From Planctomycetia bacterium (GTDB lineage Bacteria > Planctomycetota > Planctomycetia > Gemmatales > Gemmataceae), in NCBI GenBank assembly GCA_005772955.1, contig SXID01000149.1, positions 86,594 to 119,080 on the forward strand: DNA of 32,487 bases, read 5' to 3'. Position 1 is the first letter of the stretch, and every line of letters starts with the position of its first letter. Of this stretch, positions 16,148 to 24,748 are shown in pieces. The position numbers were made by a program, and so were the translations under genes. The notes below the pieces were generated by a model. It saw nothing but the letters and a program-made list of their open reading frames with translations. It ran no database searches and was not told where the DNA came from.

Positions 16148-16717
16148 ATGAGCGTCGCCGAAGAACTGGACAAGCTCAAGAAGATGCGCGACGACGGGAC
16201 CATCACCGAGGAACAGTACGAGCGCGCCGTTGCCGAACTCGAAGACGAACGCGAAGAGGCCCGCGTCCGTGCCCGCCGGCGTGACCGCGACGACCGCGAC
16301 GAAGACGAGGAGCGGCGCCCGCGTCGGAGACGACGCGACGACGAAGAGGAAGAGGAAGAGGGACTGTCGCCCCGTCAGTTGGAGCAGAAAAAACGCGAGT
16401 GGGCGATGTGGCTCCACCTGTCGCTGCTGGTTGGGCACTTCGCGCTGCTCGTCGGGATCGTCGGGCCGATCCTCATGTGGCAGTCGAAGAAGGACGAGTG
16501 GCCGAAGATCGACCGCCACGGCAAGAACGCGGTCAACTGGCTCATTTCCTATTACCTCTACCTCGCGATCAGCTTCGCGCTGTGCTTCGTGTTCGTCGGC
16601 TTCGTACTGCTCCCCGTGGTGATCGTTCTGGGCATCGTGTTCCCGATCATGGCCGCGATGAAGGCGAACGAGGGCCAGGTGTGGAAGTATCCGCTCGCGA
16701 TCCCGTTCCTCACGTGA
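16148..16717 (+). CDS. DUF4870 membrane protein with SHOCT-like N-terminus
   Basis: A 189-residue protein. Residues 1-35 (VAEELDKLKKMRDDGTITEE ...) resemble the short SHOCT oligomerisation motif. Residues about 36-75 are an extremely charged Arg/Asp/Glu tract. From about 80 (KKREWAMWLHLSLLVGHFAL) comes a DUF4870 domain with three hydrophobic segments; GPILMWQSKKDEWPKIDRHG followed by KNAVNWLISYYLY is the family's most conserved part. Function is unknown. It is divergent from the DUF11 gene (224-bp gap) and converges on the next membrane-protein gene. Confidence 0.83.
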   Translation: MSVAEELDKLKKMRDDGTITEEQYERAVAELEDEREEARVRARRRDRDDRDEDEERRPRRRRRDDEEEEEEGLSPRQLEQKKREWAMWLHLSLLVGHFALLVGIVGPILMWQSKKDEWPKIDRHGKNAVNWLISYYLYLAISFALCFVFVGFVLLPVVIVLGIVFPIMAAMKANEGQVWKYPLAIPFLT

Positions 16718-16762
16718 CACCTTGGACATCCCAGAAGATCTGCCGCACCCGGGCGGCGTGGG

Positions 16763-17818
16763 TCAGCGTTGGTCTGTTCGGGGGAGCGCGTCGGCCACTT
16801 CGATCCGCCAGTTGCAGAAGGCCAGCAGCGGGACGGCCGCTTTCGGCGCCGGCTCTGGAGACGCGCGTTCCACGACAAACAACTCGACGCGGTTCAGACC
16901 CGGTGTCAGGTGAAGTGGGATCGCCGCCGTGTTCTCATTCGGCAGCGAGAGCGTGCCCGTGTGGTTATTCAAACGGTAGCCGAGTGTGCGGACATCGCGG
17001 TTCGGGTGCGCCGGACCAGCGCTTGTGGTGGCGATCAACCGCACGCACTGGGGTCGCCCGGTGCCGTTGTGGATCAAGAGTGTTGTTGGTGTGTTGCCGA
17101 TCCACACCCCTGGTCGCCACTCAGCGTCCCAGATCATTTCCTGAGTGCCCGCGACTCCCAGGACGGTCACTGCGTCGCGGTCTTCGATCAACTTGAGTCG
17201 GGAGCCGACCCAGCGCACCGTTTCCGGCGGCGCGTACGCGTTCTTTTCCAGGAGCGTGAACCGGGCTTTCGGGAGGTACAGGTCCGGCTCGGGACACTTG
17301 ACGAGCCGCGCCCAGTTTTTCAGCGACCGCTCCCACGCGGGGGGCCGGAACTGGAGCGGTACACCGCGTACGCCGAGTTCCGCGATTGCCATGTGGTTGT
17401 CGGCGGCGTGACCCAGAGCCATGTCCACCGGTTCGTTGCCGACGATGTTCCGGATCGCAGTAGTGTCGCTCTGGCGGGCGATTGTCCGATACGGTTGAAC
17501 GGAGTGGACGTACCGGTCCGTTGTGGCGCGGAATTGTGGAACCCGGAGGCCGATCGTCGCGACCATCAGTGCTGCCAAGATCGCGACACGCGCCCGGCCC
17601 CATCGGGCCGCGGCCATCGGCACAGCCAGAGCGGCGGCACCAGCGAGCGTCAGTGGGTAAATGATGCCTTGGAACGAGTGAAGCAGACTCAACCCGAGCA
17701 GCCACGAGCCGGGAATGACCAGCGCGAAGCCCGCCAGAGCAACCGCGGCTGGTTGCCGGTACCAGAGGGCAAGCCCCAGCACCACCACGAGAACCGCGGC
17801 CGACCCGTACAGCAGCAA
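16763..17818 (-). CDS. Membrane protein, unknown function; 5' part probably lost to a frameshift
   Basis: The continuous open frame begins at a TTG (17818) and codes 351 residues. Residues 1-100 hold three or four hydrophobic segments (YGSAAVLVVVLGLALW, VALAGFALVIPGSWLLGLSL, IIYPLTLAGAAALAVPM, ARVAILAALMVATIGL). The remaining 250 residues are soluble, probably periplasmic, with a beta-rich end (TPGLNRVELFVVERASPEPA). The arrangement resembles C-terminal halves of polytopic glycosyltransferase-like membrane proteins, but I recognise no signature. The same composition continues upstream in this frame without a start (a basic stretch ending HSLLKPRTEKLL) and then switches to another frame (next entry). 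It follows the PP2C gene on the same strand. Confidence 0.6.
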   Translation of the reverse strand: MLLYGSAAVLVVVLGLALWYRQPAAVALAGFALVIPGSWLLGLSLLHSFQGIIYPLTLAGAAALAVPMAAARWGRARVAILAALMVATIGLRVPQFRATTDRYVHSVQPYRTIARQSDTTAIRNIVGNEPVDMALGHAADNHMAIAELGVRGVPLQFRPPAWERSLKNWARLVKCPEPDLYLPKARFTLLEKNAYAPPETVRWVGSRLKLIEDRDAVTVLGVAGTQEMIWDAEWRPGVWIGNTPTTLLIHNGTGRPQCVRLIATTSAGPAHPNRDVRTLGYRLNNHTGTLSLPNENTAAIPLHLTPGLNRVELFVVERASPEPAPKAAVPLLAFCNWRIEVADALPRTDQR

Positions 17819-17987
17819 CTTCTCCGTTCGCGGTTTGAGAAGCGAGTGCGGGCGGTTCGAGGTCCAGCGACACGGGGAGCACCACAGCCCAGTTCGTCGG
17901 TGTGCCGGGCACGCCCACCTTGTCCCGCGGCGCGTAGAAGATCGCGAACGCAGGGACTACCGTCGCCACATAATGGAGAGAGGCCAC
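17819..17987 (-). pseudogene. Out-of-frame 5' segment of the membrane-protein gene
   Basis: From a GTG at 17987 this frame reads VASLHYVATVVPAFAIFYAP and then RDKVGVPGTPTNWAVVLPVS, a membrane segment plus loop with the GC-rich third positions of real genes here. It turns into low-quality sequence after about 17840, where the frame one base over takes over and continues to 16763. A one-base indel near 17830-17900 would join them. The segment is open further upstream to the PP2C stop. Either a real frameshift (decaying gene) or a sequence error. Confidence 0.45.
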
Positions 17988-18047
17988 TTTATTCGTCGGA
18001 GAATGCCAAGCCCGCCCAATCCGGGCAAGGTCAACCGCGCGCCGGCG

Positions 18048-18839
18048 TCACTTCCAGAGTTGCCACCACTTGCGCGGCGGCTCGCGTCGGAACGGCGTTT
18101 CCGGTCCCTCAAACGCGATCACCGCACAAGTGCAGTTGTCGCGCGAACCGGCCAGGATCGCGTGTTCGATGATCGCTTCGGCGCAGGTGGTGGTGTCGGA
18201 GATGGTCCGGCAGGCGGTCAGAATGGTGCTGTCGGGGATGTGGTTCGTGATGCCGTCTGTGGTGAGGATGAGCCGGTCACCCGGCAGCGGGGTGAGGGAG
18301 ATGATTTCGAGCGGAGCGGGAACTTCCCCACCGAGAACGTAGATGAGGACGTTTCGGAGGTTGGGGTTCGCGTCGGTCGCGTTCGTGTCGTCAATGGCGC
18401 CCCGGCGGACCAGTTCGTTCCACGCAGTGTGCGGTCGCGTCAGCGGCTCGATCCGTTCGCCAGTAACTCGATGCGTCATCGCGTCACCGAGCCAGGAAAG
18501 GAACACGCGGTCGGAACGCACCAACGCGAGCGCGACGGAAGCGCCCCAGGCACAGCCGTCTTCGTCGGGTTGGGTGCGAAACGTTTCGGACGCGGTCCGA
18601 AACGCTCGCTCGATCAGCGTCCGCGGATCGGGCGATCCCTCCAACCCCTCGCGAATCGTGCGCTGAATGATGTCGGCCCCGACCGCTCCCGCACGACTCG
18701 GCCCGTCTCCCCAACTCCCGCCAGCGTCGAACACGGCACAAAGACCAACGGTGCTATCGATGAGCAGGTGATCTTCGTTCGCTCGCCGGTGCGAACCAAT
18801 CTCCGTGCGGCCCCCCGCGCGGAACCGCACGCCGCTCAC
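18048..18839 (-). CDS. PP2C-family protein phosphatase
   Basis: A 263-residue PP2C (PPM) serine/threonine phosphatase. Motifs: TEIGSHRRANEDHLLID (the NED near the N-terminus), GLCAVFDAGGSWGDGPSRAG (metal-binding Asp, with DAGG in place of the usual DGMGG), VFLSWLGDAMTHRV (the GD motif), RLILTTDGITNHI (metal Asp) and AGSRDNCTCAVIAF (the C-terminal GSxDNxT with the last metal Asp). All metal ligands appear present. The GTG at 18839 overlaps the stop of the DUF1501 gene (GTGA), indicating translational coupling. A separate later GTG at 18830 is possible. It is cytoplasmic, with no membrane segment. It would oppose Ser/Thr kinases, which are numerous in planctomycetes; no kinase is in the window. 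Confidence 0.87.
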   Translation of the reverse strand: MSGVRFRAGGRTEIGSHRRANEDHLLIDSTVGLCAVFDAGGSWGDGPSRAGAVGADIIQRTIREGLEGSPDPRTLIERAFRTASETFRTQPDEDGCAWGASVALALVRSDRVFLSWLGDAMTHRVTGERIEPLTRPHTAWNELVRRGAIDDTNATDANPNLRNVLIYVLGGEVPAPLEIISLTPLPGDRLILTTDGITNHIPDSTILTACRTISDTTTCAEAIIEHAILAGSRDNCTCAVIAFEGPETPFRREPPRKWWQLWK

Positions 18840-20185
18840 GCGAGTACCTCGCGGATTGGGTGACCCCACGGGCACAGCGTAAAGGGCCGCGCGAGCCGGT
18901 CGCGCAGTTCCAGATCGTGCGGAACGCCGAGACACTCGTAAATGGTCGCGATCACGTCCGCCGGCGTCACCGGGTTGCGGCTCGGCTTTCCGCCGATCTT
19001 GTCGCTCGCGCCGTGAACGTACCCGCCCTTGATCCCGCCACCGGCCAGAACCAGCGAGTAGCAGAAGTTCCAGTGATCGCGCCCGGCCCCGTTCGTGTTG
19101 ATCTTCGGCGTGCGGCCGAAGTCGCCGACCACAACCACAAGAGTCCGCTCCAGCATCCCGCGAGCGGAGAGGTCGTCGAGCAGCGCGGAGTACGCCGCGT
19201 CGAGTTGCGGGAGCAGTTGGCCCTTGAGCTTCGTGAAGTTGTTGCCGTGCGTGTCCCAGGTGGCGTTCGCGTCCGGCGCCCACGACACGCACGCGACCCG
19301 CGTCCCGGCTTCGATCAAGCGGCGCGACAGCAGCACGCTCTGGCCGTAAATGTTGCGGCCGTAGGCGTCGCGGAGTTTCGCAGGCTCGCGGTCGATGCGG
19401 ACCGCGTCGCGCATCGCCGGCGCCGTGAGCAGGTCGAACGCCTTCGCGCGGATGCCGTCGAGGTCGTCCGTAGACGCACCCCTCCGGGTTGCGGCTAACT
19501 TGGATTCCAACTGCTTGCGCGCGTCGAAGCGAGAGGGATCGATGTCCGGCCCCAAGGTAAGTTCGGGCAGCGCGAAGTCGGCCGCGTTCGGGTCGCGCAG
19601 GATGATGAGCGGGTCGCGCGGCTTGCCGAGCCAGCCGCCGAAGAATCCCGGTTGCGGCGGCCCGCCGGCGCCTTCTTTCGTGATGTACGGCATCAGCACG
19701 TGCGGCGGAACTGCGGTCGCGGGCGGGCGCTGCATTCCCACAACCGAGCCGATGCACGGGTAATCATCCGGTCGCGCTCCTCCTCCGATCTCACCGCGAT
19801 CGTGTCCCGTGAGGGCGCAGTACACCGCGGCCGCGTGCGCGTTGTTCACGCTGTGGTTCGCTGAGCGGATCACCGTGCAGCGGTGCATCTGGCGTGCGAA
19901 CTTCGGCAGGTGTTCACCGAACAGCACGCCGGGCACGCTGGTCTGAATCGTCTTGAATTCGCCGCGCACTTCCGGCGGCGCGTCCGGCTTCGGATCCCAC
20001 ATGTCGAGGTGACTCGGCCCGCCATCCAAGAAGATCACGATGCACGCGTCCGCGCTCGCGGACGTGCTGGAACGCGATTCCTTCGCCTGGAGCAATTGCG
20101 GAAGCGAAAGCCCGAGGTACGACGCGGCCCCGGCTTGAATCATCTGCCGGCGCGAGATGCGCGGACCGAGGCAGTTCGATTGCAT
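18836..20185 (-). CDS. DUF1501 protein, Tat-exported
   Basis: A 449-residue DUF1501 protein, a family in the alkaline phosphatase/sulfatase superfamily and expanded in planctomycetes. ISRRQMIQAGAASYLGLSLP near the N-terminus is a twin-arginine signal. Family motifs are ACIVIFLDGGPSHLDMWDPK, YCALTGHD, ACVSWAPDANATWDTHGNNF, LLDDLSARGMLERTLVVVVG then DFGRTPKINTNGAGRDHWNF, and TPADVIATIYECLGV. The ATG at 20185 puts the signal at residues 8-30; the open frame extends far upstream but without family residues. In many planctomycetes DUF1501 genes sit next to DUF1549/DUF1553 (cytochrome-like) genes, but here the partner is a PP2C gene. Function is not established. Confidence 0.9.
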   Translation of the reverse strand: MQSNCLGPRISRRQMIQAGAASYLGLSLPQLLQAKESRSSTSASADACIVIFLDGGPSHLDMWDPKPDAPPEVRGEFKTIQTSVPGVLFGEHLPKFARQMHRCTVIRSANHSVNNAHAAAVYCALTGHDRGEIGGGARPDDYPCIGSVVGMQRPPATAVPPHVLMPYITKEGAGGPPQPGFFGGWLGKPRDPLIILRDPNAADFALPELTLGPDIDPSRFDARKQLESKLAATRRGASTDDLDGIRAKAFDLLTAPAMRDAVRIDREPAKLRDAYGRNIYGQSVLLSRRLIEAGTRVACVSWAPDANATWDTHGNNFTKLKGQLLPQLDAAYSALLDDLSARGMLERTLVVVVGDFGRTPKINTNGAGRDHWNFCYSLVLAGGGIKGGYVHGASDKIGGKPSRNPVTPADVIATIYECLGVPHDLELRDRLARPFTLCPWGHPIREVLA

Positions 20186-20274
20186 GATGAGGTCTACCAG
20201 CGGAGTGGAGGCGGGTGAATTGATTGTGCGGTAAGTGGTCTCGAAACGCAAGCGCGACGTGAGTGAGGGAACTG

Positions 20275-20301
20275 CTGCCGAACCGCGCGGCGATTCGGCA
20301 G
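20275..20301. terminator. Hairpin between DUF2760 and DUF1501 genes
   Basis: CTGCCGAA and TTCGGCAG form an 8-bp stem around an 11-base loop, 43 bp downstream of the DUF2760 stop (minus-strand direction). No T-run follows; it could be a transcription end or mRNA structure. The rest of this 158-bp gap shows nothing. Confidence 0.35.
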
Positions 20302-20343
20302 GGGCTTTGTCCTTGTCAGACCTCCCTCGACCACTGCGGCGTG

Positions 20344-20937
20344 CTACGCGATCTGCACCTCGGCCGGTTGCAGCACGAACTCGTCGGCGCCTTCGGCCGG
20401 GGTCGCAAGTTTCAGCTCCTTCACGCGCCAGCCCGGATGTTGAATTGCTCCCTTGAACGGCGGCTCGCCGGTCACGTTGCCGACCACGCGAATCGCGGAC
20501 GGGTCGAACCCCTTCGGCACCGATACCTGTTCGTCCTCGTTGCCCGGCAGGATCGGTTCCAACACCAGATGTTGCTTCAATGCGGCTTGTGCCTTCTTGT
20601 GAACCTCGCGAACCGCCTGGCCGATCTGTTCGTCGCTCGCGCCCCGAATGTCTTCGAGCAGAAAGTCCACCAACCGCGACTCCGCTTGAAGCAGCGCGAG
20701 CATCCGCAGCGGTGCGCCGCTCGGCTTCACCGGCTTCGGCGGTTCGATCTGCTTGAGTTCCGCGCCCGCGAGGACCGCTTGCAACTTCGCCGCGAACGCC
20801 GCGTCCTGATTCGCTTTCCCTGCGAGCGCTAACCCCTCGAACGCTTTGCCGAGGCTGCCCGCTCGCGCGATCGCGAGGCCCAGCGCCGCGAGGAACCCAA
20901 CCGGTACGCCGATCGCCAACCCGATCACAATGTCCAT
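20344..20937 (-). CDS. DUF2760 protein
   Basis: A 197-residue protein. Residues 2-25 (DIVIGLAIGVPVGFLAALGL) form one N-terminal membrane anchor. The domain after it has the DUF2760 signature: PLRMLALLQAESRLVDFLLE, DIRGASDEQIGQAVREVHKK, and the end PPFKGAIQHPGWRVKELKL. As I recall, DUF2760 genes are usually next to genes for Hsp70-family proteins; none is seen here. The ATG at 20937 is the natural start for the membrane segment. Role unknown. Confidence 0.85.
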   Translation of the reverse strand: MDIVIGLAIGVPVGFLAALGLAIARAGSLGKAFEGLALAGKANQDAAFAAKLQAVLAGAELKQIEPPKPVKPSGAPLRMLALLQAESRLVDFLLEDIRGASDEQIGQAVREVHKKAQAALKQHLVLEPILPGNEDEQVSVPKGFDPSAIRVVGNVTGEPPFKGAIQHPGWRVKELKLATPAEGADEFVLQPAEVQIA

Positions 20938-21461
20938 GTTTCCCTCTGTTCCGTGGAACGCGGACGAGACGCCCGCATTCCCTTTGAAAGTACGACGACC
21001 GCTCACCCGAGAGCAAAGAACGGGCGGGACGCCAGGAACTGCCGGATCGCGGCTGTTATACGGATGGGTAAGGCTGGCGAACTGCGGTGGCTCCGCCGGT
21101 TGTGCCATCCGAGAAGCGGAAACGACGATCGCGCGGCACTGGCGGATGGTAGCGGTGGCCCTAAAATACCCAGATGATTCGATCGTGCTAGAAACGAGAA
21201 TCGGTGGGTATGCCCCGCGACGTGGCGAGGCGGGTCCTGCTTGTTCGCGGCGCATCGGCCGCCGCGCCACGGAACGGCGTGCGAAACGCGGCGCAATCCT
21301 GGTCCTCATGGCGTGCTCGGCCGACGACCTGACGAAACCGGAAGACCGCGATCCGATACACGCGCGGGTGTGCCGGCTCGGTTCGTAGCCCCGGAGGGGC
21401 GCTGGATGGTAGCCGGCGTTCTCTCTGAGGGCTGAAGACGAAGTCGTTGAGGACGTTTTGC
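20938..21461. other. 524-bp intergenic region between divergent genes
   Basis: No convincing gene on either strand: short open frames here have poor composition and no ribosome sites. It contains the promoters of DUF2760 (minus) and asnB (plus). A short GCCCC-GGAG-GGGC hairpin at 21388-21400 within TAGCCCCGGAGGGGCGCTGG looks like one of the dispersed palindromes of this genome type. A CGGTGGCTCCGCCG hairpin occurs near 21086-21099. Confidence 0.5.
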
Positions 21462-23444
21462 ATGTGTGGGATTGCGGGGATGTTCGACCTGAGCGGCCAA
21501 CGGCCGGCGCCCCTTGGTGTCGTGCCCGCGATGGCACAGGCCATCTTCCACCGCGGCCCGGACGAAGACGGTTACCTCGAACGACCCGGACTACACCTCA
21601 CCAACCGCCGGTTGTCGATCGTCGGACTCGCCGACGGACAGCAGCCGATCGCGAACGAAGACAAGAGCGTCTGGACTGTCTTCAACGGCGAGTTCTTCGA
21701 CTACAAGGAGAAGCGAGCGGCGCTCGAATCGAAGGGCCATATTTTCCGCACGCATACGGACACCGAACTCATCCCGCACACGTGGGAAGATCACGGTGCG
21801 GGAATGCTCGAACACCTGAGGGGGCAGTTCGCGATCTGCGTGTGGGACAGCCGCACCAACGAGGTGCTGCTCGCCCGCGACCGCTCAGGCATTTGCCCGC
21901 TGTTCTACACGGTCGTGAAGCACGACGGCTCTGACTGGCTCATGTTCGCTTCGGAAATGAAGGCGCTGTTCGCGTCCGGTCTCGTCGATCGCAGAGCGGA
22001 CATGCAAGGGCTGAACCACATCTTCACCTTCCTGGCACTGCCCGGTCCCACGACCGTCTTCCAGGGCATCAAGAGCATCGCGCCTGGCCGGTATCTGCAC
22101 TTCAAACTGGGGCAGACGACAGCAGAACAGGCGACGACGCAAAAAACCTACTGGCAGATCACGTACCCGGACCAGGGGCACGAAGACTACGGCGCCGACG
22201 AGAAGAAGATCGTTGACGGCTTCGAGGAAGTGCTGTTCAACGCGGTCAAGCGGCGCGTGTGGGCCGATGTGCCGGTCGTATCGTACCTCAGCGGCGGCGT
22301 TGATTCGAGTCTCGTCGTCGCGATGGCGAACAAGGTGATGGGCCGGCCCATCCCGACGTTCACAATCTCCATTACCGACAAGAAACTCAACGAGAAATCC
22401 GAAGCGCTGCAGGTCGCGAAACACCTCGGCTGCGAACCGGTCGTGGTCGATTGCGGACACGACGAGATCCGCACCGGCTACCCAGAGTTGATCGCCGCGG
22501 CCGAGTTTCCGGTTATCGACACGTCGTGTCTGGGACTGTTGCACCTGGCTCGCTCGGTCCACCAGAGCGGCTACAAGGTCGCGCTCACGGGCGAAGGCGC
22601 CGACGAGTGGCTTGCCGGATACTCGTGGTTCAAGATCCGCAAGCTCGTGGGCTGGATGGACAAGATCCCAGGCGTGCCGCTCGGCTATGCGATGCGCCAG
22701 TTCTTCCAGATCGTCAACGGCCAACCGCGGTTCTCCTACGCGTCGTACCGCAACACGCAGCGGCACATGGGCGGGTCGAACGGTTGGTTCGACATGTACG
22801 GCATGGTCAGCACGAACAAGCTGCGGTTCTTCACCGGCGCGGCGCGGGAGCAAATCCTCGCACGATCGGCGTTCGAGGATCTCGACATCTCACCGGACCT
22901 TTATCGGTGGCACCCGTTCAACCGGCAGATGTATTTCGGCGGGCGTGTGATGCTCCCTGGTCACCTGCTTGCGAGTAAGGGCGACCGCATCGCGATGCAC
23001 TCGTCCGTCGAAACGCGCTACGCCTTCCTGGACGAGGATGTGATCGCGTATATGGCGAAGGTCCACCCGCGATGGAAACTCCGCGGCATCATGAACGATA
23101 AGTACATCGAGCGCAAGGTTGCGGAGCGCTGGTTGCCAAAAGAGATTGCGTGGCGGAAGAAGAAGATGTTCCGTGCCCCGATGGACAGTTGGTCGGCGGT
23201 TAGCGGCGAGCCGAAGGCGAACGCCGGTCAAACGTGGATCGATCAGGTACTCTCGCCGGACGCGATCCGCAAGACCGGGTACTTTGACACGGGCGCGGTG
23301 GAGAAGGCCCGCCAGCGCCTCGCGAAGCCCGGTGGCGGACTCTCTCGCACCAGCATCGAAATCGGCCTTACCGGTGTGCTGGCCACTCAGTTGTGGCACC
23401 ACTTGTATTTAGGTGGCGGTTTGTGCGATCTTCCTGTGCGGTGA
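21462..23444 (+). CDS. asnB: Asparagine synthetase (glutamine-hydrolysing)
   Basis: A 660-residue enzyme that makes asparagine from aspartate, glutamine and ATP. The start at 21462 is fixed by MCGIAGMF: Cys2, exposed after Met removal, is the glutaminase nucleophile; the ORF could also open 15 bases earlier at a TTG, but that would bury the Cys. GAGG lies upstream. The N-terminal Ntn-hydrolase domain (about 2-210) shows FHRGPDEDGYLE, NRRLSIVGLADGQQPI, VFNGEFFDY and LLARDRSGICPLFY. The synthetase domain has the PP-loop YLSGGVDSSLVVAMANK (about 273), GEGADEWLAGYSWFK and ETRYAFLDEDVIAYM. Homologues also serve in making surface polysaccharides or natural products, where the amide acceptor differs; its position ahead of an exporter and squalene genes makes a non-housekeeping role possible. 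Confidence 0.93.
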   Translation: MCGIAGMFDLSGQRPAPLGVVPAMAQAIFHRGPDEDGYLERPGLHLTNRRLSIVGLADGQQPIANEDKSVWTVFNGEFFDYKEKRAALESKGHIFRTHTDTELIPHTWEDHGAGMLEHLRGQFAICVWDSRTNEVLLARDRSGICPLFYTVVKHDGSDWLMFASEMKALFASGLVDRRADMQGLNHIFTFLALPGPTTVFQGIKSIAPGRYLHFKLGQTTAEQATTQKTYWQITYPDQGHEDYGADEKKIVDGFEEVLFNAVKRRVWADVPVVSYLSGGVDSSLVVAMANKVMGRPIPTFTISITDKKLNEKSEALQVAKHLGCEPVVVDCGHDEIRTGYPELIAAAEFPVIDTSCLGLLHLARSVHQSGYKVALTGEGADEWLAGYSWFKIRKLVGWMDKIPGVPLGYAMRQFFQIVNGQPRFSYASYRNTQRHMGGSNGWFDMYGMVSTNKLRFFTGAAREQILARSAFEDLDISPDLYRWHPFNRQMYFGGRVMLPGHLLASKGDRIAMHSSVETRYAFLDEDVIAYMAKVHPRWKLRGIMNDKYIERKVAERWLPKEIAWRKKKMFRAPMDSWSAVSGEPKANAGQTWIDQVLSPDAIRKTGYFDTGAVEKARQRLAKPGGGLSRTSIEIGLTGVLATQLWHHLYLGGGLCDLPVR

Positions 23445-23462
23445 TCTGGATTGCATTGAGGT

Positions 23463-23511
23463 GACTTTGGTATTGCCCTCTCCCGCAAGGGGAGTGGGCA
23501 ACACCAAAGTC
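23463..23511. repeat. Intergenic hairpin of the CCCTCTCCC family
   Basis: GACTTTGGTATTGCCC and GGGCAACACCAAAGTC form long inverted arms around a CTCTCCCGCAAGGGGAGT hairpin. It lies in the 124-bp gap after asnB and may end or process the asnB message. Confidence 0.65.
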
Positions 23512-23534
23512 GCCCCAGGCTCGCGACCGACAGC

Positions 23535-23563
23535 TTCCGACCTTCGACCTTACGACTTTCGAC
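23535..23563. repeat. Degenerate heptamer tandem repeat just before the permease start
   Basis: TTCCGAC-CTTCGAC-CTTACGAC-TTTCGAC: four near-copies of a 7-mer ending six bases before the ATG at 23569, in the place where a ribosome site is expected. Confidence 0.6.
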
Positions 23564-23568
23564 CCGCT

Positions 23569-24696
23569 ATGAGCTACGCCCTCCAAACTCTCTGGCACGA
23601 ACGACAACGGTACGCCTCCGGTGTACTCGCAGTGACGTTCTCGGCCGTACTCATCGCGCTGCAGTGCGGACTGCTGCTGGGCCTGTTCAAGATCACGTCG
23701 ATCCCGGTGGACAACACCACCGCGGACCTGTGGGTTGGGTCGCAGGAAGTGCCAAGCGTCGACCTCGGGAAACCGATCCCCGAGTCATACCTGTCGCGGG
23801 TCGCGGGCATGTCGGGCGTGGACCACGTCGAACTATACGTTGCCCACTTCGCGAACTTCACCAAGCCGGCTGGTGGCACCGAACTGTGCTACCTGCTGGG
23901 GAGCAGTCTGAACGACGACGCGGTCGGGACGCCCGTGGTCCTCACCCGCGAACAGTGTGACTCGCTGACCATGCCCAACGCCATCATCGTCGATGAGTCG
24001 GACGTGAAACGACTCGGTCTCGACAACCCCGAAGGCAAAGCAAAGATCAATGGTAAGGACGTGACTCTCGTGGGTACCGTGCGTGGGCTGAAGAGCCTCG
24101 CAGCGCCGTGGGTGCTGTGCAGCACGCACACCGCTCGGCACCTGCTCGGGTTCCTCATGCCCGCGGACCACGTCACGTACCTGCTAGCCCGGTGTACGTC
24201 GCCGGCACGCGCGAAGGAAGTGGCGGCTGAACTGCACTCGCAGTACGGCACGGAGATGGGCGTGTACACATCCGAAGAGTTTTCGCTCCGCTCGCGCAAG
24301 TACTGGCTGTTCCGTACGAAGGCCGGCATCGCGATCGGGTACGCGGCGCTCCTTGGTCTGGTTGTGGGCGCCGTCATTACCGCCCAGACGCTCTACTCCG
24401 CGACCGCCGCGAACGCCAAGGAGTTCGCCATCCTGTTGGCGCTCGGCGTTCCGCGCTGGCGGATCTCGCTGATGGTGTTGGGTCAGTCGTTCTGGGTCGG
24501 CGTGATCGGCATCCTGCTGGCGTACCCCGCGTGTCTGGGGCTGAAGTACGGTGCCAAACAGGTCGGCGCAGATGTGGACCTCCGTTGGGAGGTGTTGCTC
24601 GGCACCACCGTCTTGACGATCGTCATGGCGATCGTTTCCGGCGTCTTCGCCTTGCGAAGCGTCCGGCAGATCGAGCCGATGACCCTGTTGCGGTAG
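23569..24696 (+). CDS. DevC/FtsX-type ABC transporter permease
   Basis: A 375-residue inner-membrane protein with FtsX/MacB topology: an N-terminal membrane helix (about 18-45, ASGVLAVTFSAVLIALQCGL), a periplasmic domain of about 210 residues with 'LWVGSQEVPSVDLGKPIPES', and three C-terminal helices (about 257-370). AANAKEFAILLALGVPRWRI is the conserved cytoplasmic region contacting the ATPase, and the protein ends SVRQIEPMTLLR, typical of the FtsX domain. The start at 23569 (MSYALQTLWHERQRY) matches DevC-type beginnings; the open frame upstream runs through repeat sequence. With the next two genes it forms a DevBCA-like exporter; no ribosome site is visible, only the heptamer repeat. Confidence 0.87.
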   Translation: MSYALQTLWHERQRYASGVLAVTFSAVLIALQCGLLLGLFKITSIPVDNTTADLWVGSQEVPSVDLGKPIPESYLSRVAGMSGVDHVELYVAHFANFTKPAGGTELCYLLGSSLNDDAVGTPVVLTREQCDSLTMPNAIIVDESDVKRLGLDNPEGKAKINGKDVTLVGTVRGLKSLAAPWVLCSTHTARHLLGFLMPADHVTYLLARCTSPARAKEVAAELHSQYGTEMGVYTSEEFSLRSRKYWLFRTKAGIAIGYAALLGLVVGAVITAQTLYSATAANAKEFAILLALGVPRWRISLMVLGQSFWVGVIGILLAYPACLGLKYGAKQVGADVDLRWEVLLGTTVLTIVMAIVSGVFALRSVRQIEPMTLLR

Positions 24697-24748
24697 TCCG
24701 ATTTTGTCAGAAGTCGAGCCGGGAGCGTGAACGACTGGAGAAGCCCCG

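Noticed and set aside
17850-17935. A CxxH...CxxC pattern (CPAHRRTGLWCSPC) suggesting a zinc finger
   Set aside because: It lies in the frame that is not gene-like in this stretch; the overlapping frame has the better composition, so the cysteines are probably chance.
16769-18172. A 467-codon open frame on the plus strand
   Set aside because: Antisense to the membrane-protein and PP2C genes and extremely Arg-rich; no ribosome site or domain.
18840-19757. Upstream extension of the PP2C gene
   Set aside because: It is a shadow of the DUF1501 gene in another frame; PP2C homology begins right after the GTG at 18839.
21180-21400. Possible small gene between DUF2760 and asnB
   Set aside because: Short frames such as the one starting MPRDVARRVLLVRG lack a ribosome site and end quickly; nothing supports coding.
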